Shown here piece after piece: positions 50,641-58,668 of a stretch of 64,000 nt of DNA. The DNA is from Carboxylicivirga linearis (GTDB taxonomy: Bacteria; Bacteroidota; Bacteroidia; Bacteroidales; Marinilabiliaceae): positions 62,001-126,000 of the forward strand of contig NZ_JAGUCO010000008.1 in NCBI RefSeq assembly GCF_018271995.1, written 5' to 3'. How positions within the stretch are numbered: the first letter of the stretch is position 1; each line of letters begins with the position of its first letter. The position numbers and the translations under genes were made by a program. The notes under the pieces are model-generated. The model searched no databases. It was not told the DNA's origin and worked only from the letters and a program-made list of their open reading frames with translations.

Positions 50641-51375
50641 TTAATTAAACATATCGAAATCTCCTAACATATCCCAACCTCTTGTTATAGCAGATTTAAA
50701 TAAATATTTCTCTGCTTCTGAATAGAGTCTAGATAAAAAATCCCATCCTTTACTTCTTGCTTTTGCAAATACTTTACTTAACCTTCTAACAACTTCATTC
50801 TTTGTCATAGAAGTGTGTTTTTCCTTCAATGTTGTTAGATCTTTTTTTATTTCTTCTACATCTTCCACTTCTGTGAATTCATCAACTACTTTTATTAAAG
50901 AAGTTATGGTTTTATCAATAATTAACTGACGTTTCAAGTCAAAAGGTGAATTATCCGCATCTTCATCAACCAATTTCCATGAATCATAAAACTCTTGTTC
51001 ATATCTTGCTATAAACGGATCTTTGAAGGAGACATTAATTTCATTAAAAGCTCTTATTGTCCTACCCCAACCTTCAAAAACCTTAATTAAATTTTCTGTA
51101 TCCATATTACCATCCTTTTGCTTCAAGTCATTTCCAGAAGCTGGAAACATTTCAAAATAAACTAAAGACAATTGCCTAGGAGTAAATGAACTTCTATTAA
51201 TATCAACAAAAAATTTATAATTAGAATTACTCTCTAAATCTCTAAATTCAATAGTTGAATCTGTCTTTGACGAAATATATATGGAGTCTTGAAAGTTTTG
51301 ATGTAGAAGTAAGAGGTCATCAACAAATTTTTTCAATTTTCTAAGATGAGCCAAAGGCAATTCTTTTTTGTTCAT
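50641..51375 (-). CDS. Unknown cargo protein
   Basis: A 244-residue, charged, probably helical soluble protein. The first 90 residues contain short beta segments (DSIYISSKTDSTIEFRDLES-like) and FTPRQLSLVYFEMFPASGND. The C-terminal half is helical (KDLTTLKEKHTSMTKNEVVR). No motif or family was recognised. It is the last gene of the island before the right end. Confidence 0.68.
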   Translation of the reverse strand: MNKKELPLAHLRKLKKFVDDLLLLHQNFQDSIYISSKTDSTIEFRDLESNSNYKFFVDINRSSFTPRQLSLVYFEMFPASGNDLKQKDGNMDTENLIKVFEGWGRTIRAFNEINVSFKDPFIARYEQEFYDSWKLVDEDADNSPFDLKRQLIIDKTITSLIKVVDEFTEVEDVEEIKKDLTTLKEKHTSMTKNEVVRRLSKVFAKARSKGWDFLSRLYSEAEKYLFKSAITRGWDMLGDFDMFN

Positions 51376-51952
51376 TTTTTATTTAAAAATATGAACAAAA
51401 TGTTTTAATTGCCAAACCTGGCACTCACAAAACTAAAAAAACCCCTTGTTAATAGATTACCGTACTTTGTCCATATACGATAGTCTACCCCCCCTATGTG
51501 ACTGACCTCCTCCAGAAACACACTTTTCTTAAGATCACTACTCTTATCTTGAACAAACATACCATTCTCTTCAACTACTCTGGCATTAATTCATCTATAT
51601 AAGTGTGAACTTAAAATTCTGAACATTAAAACCCATGTTTAGAAAAAAACTATAATCTGCAAGTTTCTTAAATATATTGGCCAATAATAAAGGTTTATCA
51701 TGCTGTAGAGGCTCCATACCCTTGCGATGCTTGCTAAAAGCTATTAAACCATTTTATTGTTAACTTCAAGGCTCTTGTTATACTTTTATAAACAATAACC
51801 TTTACATTTCATAAAAATATCTATACTTTTATGTTGGATATCGCTTGTTAAATTACTGCATTTTTAAGTACTTTTGACTTAACCTTAATTACTGTTCGAG
51901 GTAATTGAAGGTTCGGGTAATTAATACCAGAGTCCCTGAATTTAAAAAATTA

Positions 51953-52019
51953 CTCCCCCTTTGCTACGTTTACTGTAGTTCATGAGGCTATAGTTGTAGA
52001 AAGGGGGAGATTTCTTTTT
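51953..52019 (+). terminator. Long hairpin near the island's right end
   Basis: CTCCCCCTTTGCTAC and GTAGAAAGGGGGAG pair with one mismatch around a loop of about 28 bases, followed by TTTCTTTTT. This is a strong stem that would insulate chromosomal genes from island transcription. Confidence 0.6.
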
Positions 52020-52023
52020 AACA

Positions 52024-52060
52024 AAGGTTCAGTCTTCCTAGTACTCAAAAAAACGCTTCA
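52024..52060 (+). other. Second relic attachment-like sequence
   Basis: AAGGTTCAGTC followed by CAAAAAAACGCTTCAC repeats the layout at 35353-35390, at about the same spacing. The T-arm-like part is more degraded. It lies 72 bases before attR. Confidence 0.35.
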
Positions 52061-52131
52061 CCTCTGTTTCACCCATCCTACTAAATAAATCTCATACACT
52101 TATATTTCATTACATTACAGACTTACTAGTA

Positions 52132-52149
52132 ATTCCCTGCAGCTCCACT
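52132..52149. repeat. attR of the ssrA island
   Basis: An exact 18-bp copy, ATTCCCTGCAGCTCCACT, of the tmRNA 3' end at 23269-23286, in the same orientation. No other part of a tmRNA precedes it. Confidence 0.88.
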
Positions 52150-52163
52150 TTCAACAAAAAAAC

Positions 52164-52189
52164 AACCACTTCATTATTGAGGTGGTTTT
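52164..52189 (+). terminator. Displaced original ssrA terminator
   Basis: AACCACTTC and GAGGTGGTT pair (one G-U) around a 6-base loop and run into TTTCTACTTTT. It lies 14 bases after attR, so before integration it followed the tmRNA directly. Confidence 0.65.
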
Positions 52190-52601
52190 CTACTTTTATC
52201 ACCTTTATAAAATTAAAATTTTATCTTACTGTTCAATTACATTACTTCTTTAAAAACTACCGGATGTAAGCAATAAATACTAAATTCTGAGTTAAAATAT
52301 CATTAAGTGATTCGGCTATCTCTATTTCTTGAAAGTATGTCTGAAGCTGACTCTGCACTTTAGTATTTGTATCACATACTTTAATCGAATTAAATTTAAC
52401 ATTCTTATATTAAGCTTTAATTAAAAGCACTTTGATTGAAGGATTTAGAAAACTTCTATATAATAATTTCGTCATCACCCCCTATTTATTCCTTTTAAGG
52501 AACAAAACTTTCGATTCCACAAAAAAATACTTATAATTAGATAGTAGCTATTTTAAATACTCTAAAATCACTCTTCACAATCCTTAAAAAACCCATACAA
52601 A
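52190..52601. other. Chromosomal gap beyond the island
   Basis: About 410 bases between attR and the first beta-propeller gene. A minus-strand open stretch (52258-52409) reads VQSQLQTYFQEIEIAESLND near its end, without an ATG, and may be a gene remnant. No clear promoter was identified. Confidence 0.35.
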
Positions 52602-53906
52602 ATGAAAAGCAAACTCTTATTAGTATTCCTATTCAGTTTAAGTATTCACTGCTTTGCTCAGGATTGGCCACAATTTTTAGGTCCAACCCGCGATAGTAAA
52701 TCACCACAAAAAGGACTTTTAAAAGAATGGCCAGCTGAAGGTCCTCAAATCTTATGGACTGATAGTGTTGGAATAGGATATGGCGGACCGGTTGTACAAA
52801 AAGGAAAAGTTTATTTACTCGACCGCAATGATGAAACAGGAGATATCATGCGTTGCTTTGACCTATCCAACGGAGAAGAACTTTGGCGTTATGAATATTC
52901 AGCTCCCGGATCAGTGATGTTTCCGGGTTCAAGAAGTGTTCCAGCCGTTGATGGAAACTTCGTTTATTCATGTGGATTTTACGGCGATTTATATTGCTTT
53001 AATACAAAAACACATAAACCTGTTTGGAATAATAATATATGGAAAGATTTTGGCGGCGAAAAGATTCCAACCTGGGCTATTACTCAATGTCCTTTAATAT
53101 ACGGTAACCTTGTAATAGTTGCATCGCAAGCTCCTGAGGCCGGTGTTGTTGCCTATAATAAAAAAACAGGCGAGGTAGAATGGAAAACTCCTTCATTAGG
53201 CTTAACTGGCTATGCGAGTCCTGCAATAGTAAAAATAGATGGGAAAGATAATGTGGTGATGATAACAGCCTCTTCGCGCAATGGTGATGAAATGGGTAAT
53301 GTAGTTGGATTGAATCCTAAATCAGGCGAACAATTGTGGAAATACAACAATTGGAAATGTCGAAATCCTATTCCAAGTGCTGTTGATGCCGGAGATAATA
53401 AAATACTTATTGCTGGAGGGTACGAACTGGGTGCTACTCTGATTCAAATAGTAAAAGCCGAAGATGGAAGTTATACAACCAAAGAATTATTTGTAACCGA
53501 AGAATTTGGAAATCAACTAACGGCACCATTATTAATTGATGGTTATTTTTACACTCAATATGCTACCAATAGACGCAGAGACGGTATGGTATGCATGAAT
53601 ATGGATGGTGAAATCTTATGGAGAACCAAAAAAGATCCTGACTTTAATAAAGGAAGTATGATATATGCCGATGGCCATATATTGGCTACTGATGGTGTTC
53701 AATCTTTATATTTGATAAAACCCGATCCTTCGGAATATAAACCTATTTCTTCGGCACAAATATTGGCACCTGAAGGAACCAAGGTTGAAGGAGCTGCTTT
53801 ACAAGTTGGAGGTTCAACTCAAAACTGGGCCCCTATCGCCTTAGCAGATGGTAAACTTATTATTCGTGACCAAAACCGGATTATGTGCGTTAAGGTTGCG
53901 GAATAA
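52602..53906 (+). CDS. Exported PQQ-like beta-propeller protein
   Basis: A 434-residue protein with a signal peptide (MKSKLLLVFLFSLSIHCFAQ). The mature part begins DWPQFLGPTRDS and KGLLKEWPAEGPQILW, the usual opening of Bacteroidota/Planctomycetes PQQ-like propellers, and contains repeated blade motifs such as CFDLSNGEELWRYEY, AYNKKTGEVEWKT and GLNPKSGEQLWKYNN. It resembles BamB-type propellers in fold, but PQQ binding is not established for this type. It is a single-gene transcript ending at a strong terminator, yet it is paralogous to two propellers at the end of the terpenoid operon, so the two loci are probably linked in function. Confidence 0.88.
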   Translation: MKSKLLLVFLFSLSIHCFAQDWPQFLGPTRDSKSPQKGLLKEWPAEGPQILWTDSVGIGYGGPVVQKGKVYLLDRNDETGDIMRCFDLSNGEELWRYEYSAPGSVMFPGSRSVPAVDGNFVYSCGFYGDLYCFNTKTHKPVWNNNIWKDFGGEKIPTWAITQCPLIYGNLVIVASQAPEAGVVAYNKKTGEVEWKTPSLGLTGYASPAIVKIDGKDNVVMITASSRNGDEMGNVVGLNPKSGEQLWKYNNWKCRNPIPSAVDAGDNKILIAGGYELGATLIQIVKAEDGSYTTKELFVTEEFGNQLTAPLLIDGYFYTQYATNRRRDGMVCMNMDGEILWRTKKDPDFNKGSMIYADGHILATDGVQSLYLIKPDPSEYKPISSAQILAPEGTKVEGAALQVGGSTQNWAPIALADGKLIIRDQNRIMCVKVAE

Positions 53907-53933
53907 AGAATCATTAAAATAATCATATTAGAT

Positions 53934-53969
53934 AAGGTTGTCTTTAATAATAAGTCAGCCTTTTTTTTT
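53934..53969 (+). terminator. Terminator after the first beta-propeller gene
   Basis: AAGGTTG and CAGCCTT pair (one G-U) around a loop of about 15 bases and are followed by nine T. It separates the single gene from the terpenoid operon, whose promoter should lie between here and 54205. Confidence 0.8.
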
Positions 53970-54205
53970 ACCGTTTCAATAATTACAATTCAAATACTTC
54001 ATTCCAGAATTGACTTCTATTAATTAACAATATATTCATTTATAAATCACACTTTTCTCTTAAAATTATCATCTAAATCAGATAAAACAGTCCTGTATTT
54101 TTGTTATTCGCCTTTATTATGCATTTTTTCTTTTTTACGACTTCCAACCATATTTTAAAACAAGTTCTGACTATCTTCAAGCATTGATATCAAAAAACAC
54201 CTGTT

Positions 54206-54961
54206 ATGAGCAATAAAAAAATTACCATTTGTGCTTGTTCATCCCGATCTTTTGTAAAAAAATATAAGGTAGCTCAACTAGCTACTGAACTTCAAAAAAA
54301 TGGTAATGATGTAACCATAATAGCTGACCTTTGCGAACTAGTACAGAAGCAATCGCCAAAAGTTGAAAATATTGCTAAAACTGCTATTATAGCCTGTTAT
54401 TCTCGTGCCATTCAATCACAAATGAATTGGTTAAATCTACAAGCTGACAATATTTATGATATCCGAAACAAAGAGGTAGCAGATATCTTAACTGAATTCA
54501 ATATTTCTTCTGATATTGAAGATCAACCAATCGATTCTGACATACTAAATGATGTCAATCATTTAGCTGATAATAATGGAACGGATGCCTGGTATCCGGT
54601 GCTTGATAAAACCAGATGTACCAACTGCGGAAAGTGTCACGACTTTTGTCTTTTTGGTGTTTATACTATAGAAAATAAAGAAGTAAAAGTTATTCATCCC
54701 GAAAATTGCAAGAACAATTGTCCGGCCTGTGCCCGTATTTGTCCATCCAGCGCAATTATTTTTCCGAAATACGAAAAATCACCCATCAACGGAGGAACAG
54801 AATTGGAAGAAGTGTTTTCGAAAGATGATATGGAAGAAGCTTATCAAAAACGATTAGAATATAGATTAAAGCAAAATAGAAGTCGTTTTTCATTGCTTAA
54901 AAAAGATAATTCAAAATCTACTACTCCCATCAATCTGGGGTTAGACCTTAAAAAAGAATAA
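54206..54961 (+). CDS. Ferredoxin-type protein with two [4Fe-4S] clusters
   Basis: A 251-residue soluble protein. The N-terminal 110 residues form a small alpha/beta domain starting ITICACSSRSF, with more cysteines (ADLCELV, IIACYSRAI). The ferredoxin domain (about 136-195) has CTNCGKCHDFC and CKNNCPACARIC, sufficient for two [4Fe-4S] clusters. The C-terminus is charged. As first gene of the operon, ahead of a radical SAM enzyme and a DUF116 fusion, it could supply electrons to the radical SAM step. Confidence 0.87.
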   Translation: MSNKKITICACSSRSFVKKYKVAQLATELQKNGNDVTIIADLCELVQKQSPKVENIAKTAIIACYSRAIQSQMNWLNLQADNIYDIRNKEVADILTEFNISSDIEDQPIDSDILNDVNHLADNNGTDAWYPVLDKTRCTNCGKCHDFCLFGVYTIENKEVKVIHPENCKNNCPACARICPSSAIIFPKYEKSPINGGTELEEVFSKDDMEEAYQKRLEYRLKQNRSRFSLLKKDNSKSTTPINLGLDLKKE

Positions 54962-54987
54962 ACAGCCTCAAAAGATCAACAAAAGAA

Positions 54988-56205
54988 ATGAAGTTTACAG
55001 ATTATACAGCCACCTTAAAAACCTTTATGCGAATTCCATTGGAATGCTCGCCCCGTATTCTGTGGAAGTTGGCATACAATTTTGGATGGAGAAATCTGGT
55101 GAACATGAGCCGTTTTGAAAAACGACAAGCCAAAGGAAAACCATTTTTCCCGGCATTTGTAATGATTTCTGTTACCGAAACTTGCAATCTGTCGTGCAGT
55201 GGTTGTTGGGTGACTCCAGGTGGAAAGAAATCTCTTTCATTGGAACAATTAGACGGTATCATCACCGAAAGCAAGAAAAAAGGTTCCTATTTCTTCGGGA
55301 TTTTGGGAGGTGAACCTCTGTTATACAAAGGCTTGTTTTCGATTTTCGAAAAACATTCCGATTGCTATTTCCAGCTCTTTACCAATGGCATGATACTTAC
55401 CGAAGAAGTAGCTTTTAAAATGAAGAAACTGGGAAACATCACTCCATTAATCAGTATTGAAGGCCTTGAAGACGAAAGTGAACAACGTCGTGGTAAATCA
55501 GATGTATTCAACAAATCACTAGCCGGGGTCAGAGCTTGTAAAAAGGCTAAATTGTTCTTTGGGGCAGCAGCTAGTATTTGTAAAGGCAATTTCAACGATT
55601 TGGTTAATCGCGCGTACATCGATCGATTAGCAAAAGAAGGCGTACATTACCTTTGGTACTACATCTACCGACCGGTAGGTAATAATCCCAATCCCCTCAA
55701 TGCCTTAAACGAAGAAGAAATAAAAAACTTGCGCAGGTTTATTGTTGAGCAACGCAAAAATGCACCCCTTTTGGTTATTGAAACTTATTGGGATGATAAG
55801 GGGAAAGCCCTTTGTCCTGCAGCTACCGGAATGAGCCATCATATCTCTCCCGGAGGAGCGGTTGAATTTTGTCCTCCTCTTCAAATGGCAAAAGAGTTTA
55901 TCAATGAAGATGCATCGAATCTGACCGAACTTTTTGAACAGTCAGCCTTTCTGGCTGATTTACGTAAAATGACTGCTTCAGCATCTCGAGGATGTATTCT
56001 ATTGGAAGATCCGGCTAAATTGGTTGAGTTCCTTGAAAAACAGGAAGCTTTGGATACCACAACCCGTAACACTGTTTTGCAGGAGTATAAAAATATGAGT
56101 CAGGTGGCAGGCCATGACATGAAAGAGAATGCAATACCTGAGGAAAATGTTTTTTATAAAACGATGAAAAAGAAATATTTTTTTGGATTTGGCGCTTATG
56201 GGTAA
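54988..56205 (+). CDS. Radical SAM enzyme
   Basis: A 405-residue radical S-adenosylmethionine protein. The cluster-binding motif is CNLSCSGC (Cys66, Cys70, Cys73), followed by the GGEPLL motif (FGILGGEPLLYKG) that contacts SAM. Additional cysteines in the C-terminal third (CPAATG, FCPPLQ, RGCILL) may bind auxiliary clusters of SPASM type. The N-terminal 55 residues are basic and may contact membrane. Starting 26 bases after the Fe-S gene and overlapping the polyprenyl synthase start by 8 bases, it belongs to the same operon. Its substrate is probably a terpenoid or an associated lipid, by inference from context. Confidence 0.9.
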   Translation: MKFTDYTATLKTFMRIPLECSPRILWKLAYNFGWRNLVNMSRFEKRQAKGKPFFPAFVMISVTETCNLSCSGCWVTPGGKKSLSLEQLDGIITESKKKGSYFFGILGGEPLLYKGLFSIFEKHSDCYFQLFTNGMILTEEVAFKMKKLGNITPLISIEGLEDESEQRRGKSDVFNKSLAGVRACKKAKLFFGAAASICKGNFNDLVNRAYIDRLAKEGVHYLWYYIYRPVGNNPNPLNALNEEEIKNLRRFIVEQRKNAPLLVIETYWDDKGKALCPAATGMSHHISPGGAVEFCPPLQMAKEFINEDASNLTELFEQSAFLADLRKMTASASRGCILLEDPAKLVEFLEKQEALDTTTRNTVLQEYKNMSQVAGHDMKENAIPEENVFYKTMKKKYFFGFGAYG

Positions 56206-57778
56206 AATCACAAAAAACATAGAATCGAAAAAGACAAGATACGAGGTTCCTGAAACTGCAGAGCATCGTACTGAATTAAGAGATGGCATTGGTAGTTTTG
56301 TCAAAAGCAAAGCTCTGCAGCCTCCTTTATCTATGAATCGATTATCGGAACTGGCAGCTGAATTTGTCCAAAACAATCATCTCAATGAAGAGCTGAGTGA
56401 ATGGATTATGGTGGAAATCAACAATCAACTTTGGTTCGATACAGTAGCCAGCATTCCATACGAAAAACGCATTCTGTTGCTGCCTGTTTGTCTTCGTAAT
56501 TCAGGAAAATGTAAGGCTGATATTGATGAACTGGGATTGCTTTGCAACCTATGTAACACATGTAATATTCCGAATATTCAAACACGCGCCGAAGAATTAG
56601 GTATGATGAGTTTGGTGGCAGAAGGATTTACTTCGGTTATTGGTCTGGTTAAAAGTGGTGTTGCCGAAGCTGTTATTGGCATAAGTTGTTTAGATTCTCT
56701 GGAAAAAGCATTTCCTCTGCTAATTAATAATGCTGTTCCGGGCTTGGCTATTCCATTAAATAAAGCCGGTTGTAAAGACACTACCGTTGATTTAGATTAC
56801 GTAGAAAGATTGATGAGTCTGAAATCGGAAAAAGAAAGTCATCTTTTGGATTACGATCAATTGAAAAGCACCCTTCAACAATGGTTCTCCAAAGAAAATC
56901 TAGCCCGACTTTTATCTCCGTTACATGATCCTACCTCACTTATTATGCGGGAATGGATGTCGAACGATGGGAAACGCTGGCGACCTTATTTACTGGCTTC
57001 AAGCTATCTGGCTATAACAGGTAAGACAGATATTCCTGAAGAACTTCAGTTGTCTGCCATCGCCATTGAATGCTTTCATAAAGCCTCGTTGGTTCACGAT
57101 GATATTCAGGACGAAGACGATCTGAGATATAATAAAGAAACGGTGAATGCGGCTCACGGTGTTCCCATGGCTATCAATGTGGGCGACATGTACCTGGGCG
57201 AAGGCTATCGTTTGCTCACTCAATGTGGAAAAATTGAGTTATTGAAAGTTGCCAGTGAAGCTCATATTGCCTTATGTAAAGGTCAAGGTATGGAACTGGA
57301 ATGGTGTAAACAACCACATCGAATCTCCATGGAGTTTGTGTTGGATATTTTTATGCATAAAACAGTTCCTGCGTTTGATGTATCACTAGCTATGGGTGTG
57401 ATCTGTGCCAATGATGACGCACGATTACGCAAGCAATTGAACGATTACTCTAAAGCCTTGGGTATTGCCTATCAGTTACAGGATGATATCGAAGATTTTG
57501 AAACAGATACGCCTTTAAGTACTCGACCATCAGCAATTTTAGCTGCCATATGTGAGGCTCAACCCGATGATGAATTCATCAACACGATGCTGTATTCAAC
57601 CGATTTAAAATCATTCCTTAATCAGGCTGAAAATAAAGCTTTTCTAAACCAAGCCATCAAAACAGTTAATGGTATGGTGGAAGAATATAGAGGACAAGCC
57701 TTACAGGCTGTGGAAGAAATCAAAAATGTGGAATTGAAACGATTACTTTTCAGAGTAACGAAAAAGATCTTAAAGTAA
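56198..57778 (+). CDS. DUF116-polyprenyl synthase fusion
   Basis: A 526-residue protein. Residues 1-200 carry a DUF116-like domain with cysteines PVCLRNSGKCK and LLCNLCNTCNIPN, a pattern that could bind an Fe-S cluster. Residues about 220-520 are an isoprenyl diphosphate synthase: GKRWRPYLLAS, the first aspartate-rich motif LVHDDIQDEDD and the second YQLQDDIEDFETD, so it should be catalytically competent. Chain length cannot be predicted with confidence. A TTG at 56183 would add five residues, but the ATG at 56198 is preferred, overlapping the radical SAM stop. The fusion of a cysteine-rich DUF116 part with a prenyl synthase is unusual and suggests coupled chemistry. Confidence 0.9.
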   Translation: MGKITKNIESKKTRYEVPETAEHRTELRDGIGSFVKSKALQPPLSMNRLSELAAEFVQNNHLNEELSEWIMVEINNQLWFDTVASIPYEKRILLLPVCLRNSGKCKADIDELGLLCNLCNTCNIPNIQTRAEELGMMSLVAEGFTSVIGLVKSGVAEAVIGISCLDSLEKAFPLLINNAVPGLAIPLNKAGCKDTTVDLDYVERLMSLKSEKESHLLDYDQLKSTLQQWFSKENLARLLSPLHDPTSLIMREWMSNDGKRWRPYLLASSYLAITGKTDIPEELQLSAIAIECFHKASLVHDDIQDEDDLRYNKETVNAAHGVPMAINVGDMYLGEGYRLLTQCGKIELLKVASEAHIALCKGQGMELEWCKQPHRISMEFVLDIFMHKTVPAFDVSLAMGVICANDDARLRKQLNDYSKALGIAYQLQDDIEDFETDTPLSTRPSAILAAICEAQPDDEFINTMLYSTDLKSFLNQAENKAFLNQAIKTVNGMVEEYRGQALQAVEEIKNVELKRLLFRVTKKILK

Positions 57779-57780
57779 GG

Positions 57781-58653
57781 ATGAAGGAAACCATCTCCAT
57801 AAAAATGCTTAATACACTGCAAAAAGCAAAAACTCAACTGTCAGATGAAGCCATTCGACACATCATTGATTTTGTTCTTTCGCAGATGAATGACGAGCAT
57901 TGTTTCAAAAACAAAGGTGGTCAACCCGATCTTTACTACACTGCATTTGGCTGGATGTTATGCTTTATTCTCGGCATTAAAACAGATGTGAATAAAATGA
58001 GGAAATACCTCGATTCACTTGATATAGAAAAACTGGATTTGATTCATTATGCAGCATTTGTAAGATGCAGCATTTTAGCCGATTTATCTAAAAACGGAAA
58101 AATTATAACCTGGCTAGGTTCACTGAAATCAAAAAAAGTAAAAAAATTAACTGATTTTTCCGGAATACCCCATGATAACCCACAATCGCCCTATTCCAAA
58201 TTCATCTGGCTATCACTGCTTGAAGATACAGGTAACAAGTTGAAGGATAAATCAAGTTTTATAACTGAAGTGGAAGAATATCGCCTACCAAATGGCGGAT
58301 ATCGAAATTTATCAAAGGGCTTAGGTGCTACCACTAACGCAACAGTTGCCGCCTTATCGGTTCTCGGCCAGTTAAAAGGATATGAAACCAACAGGAATGT
58401 TGATTTTCTTAGAAATCTGCAGCAAGCAAACGGAGGATTTCAGGGAGCTTCGGCCTCTCCTGTACCCGATATACTGTCAACAGCCACAGCGCTTTTTATG
58501 CTTCAATGCTATGGTCAGAAACCAAAATACGATCCTGAAGATTTTTTGGAAGCTCATTGGTTGGATTCGGGCGGCTTCTGCCCCACTTTGATTGATGAAA
58601 CAAGTGATGTAGAATATACTTTTTACGGACTACTAGCTTTAGGAACTTTATAA
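57781..58653 (+). CDS. Prenyltransferase-like alpha/alpha-barrel protein
   Basis: A 290-residue all-helical protein with the repeat motifs of protein prenyltransferase beta subunits and terpene cyclases: NGGYRNLSKGLGATTNATVA, NGGFQGASASPVPDILSTAT and SGGFCPTLIDETSDVEYTFY, each followed by an A-L-x-x-L helix. It lacks an obvious DxDD or zinc ligand set, so it could be a cyclase subunit or a binding protein rather than a transferase. It begins 2 bases after the fusion gene stop and is followed after 15 bases by the larger cyclase-like gene. Confidence 0.82.
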   Translation: MKETISIKMLNTLQKAKTQLSDEAIRHIIDFVLSQMNDEHCFKNKGGQPDLYYTAFGWMLCFILGIKTDVNKMRKYLDSLDIEKLDLIHYAAFVRCSILADLSKNGKIITWLGSLKSKKVKKLTDFSGIPHDNPQSPYSKFIWLSLLEDTGNKLKDKSSFITEVEEYRLPNGGYRNLSKGLGATTNATVAALSVLGQLKGYETNRNVDFLRNLQQANGGFQGASASPVPDILSTATALFMLQCYGQKPKYDPEDFLEAHWLDSGGFCPTLIDETSDVEYTFYGLLALGTL

Positions 58654-58668
58654 ACCAACAAACACAGA

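Larger units (their letters stand above)
51376..52131. other. Right end of the island
   Basis: About 750 bases without a convincing gene. It holds a long terminator-like hairpin (51953-52019) and an attachment-site relic (52024-52060) just inside attR. Confidence 0.45.
23269..52149. mobile_element. Genomic island integrated in ssrA (about 28.9 kb)
   Basis: The island is bounded by the 18-bp att repeat and encodes a tyrosine integrase beside attL, an excisionase-like protein, a DUF3987-type P-loop protein and a zinc-finger/coiled-coil protein, then long cargo blocks. No relaxase, type IV secretion or phage structural genes were recognised, so it is either mobilised in trans or not self-transmissible. 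A decayed second set of core genes at 40.4-41.5 kb shows that more than one element contributed. The cargo is visibly more AT-rich than the flanking chromosome. Confidence 0.85.

Noticed and set aside
23269-52149. Prophage interpretation of the island
   Set aside because: No capsid, portal, terminase, tail or lysis genes were recognised.
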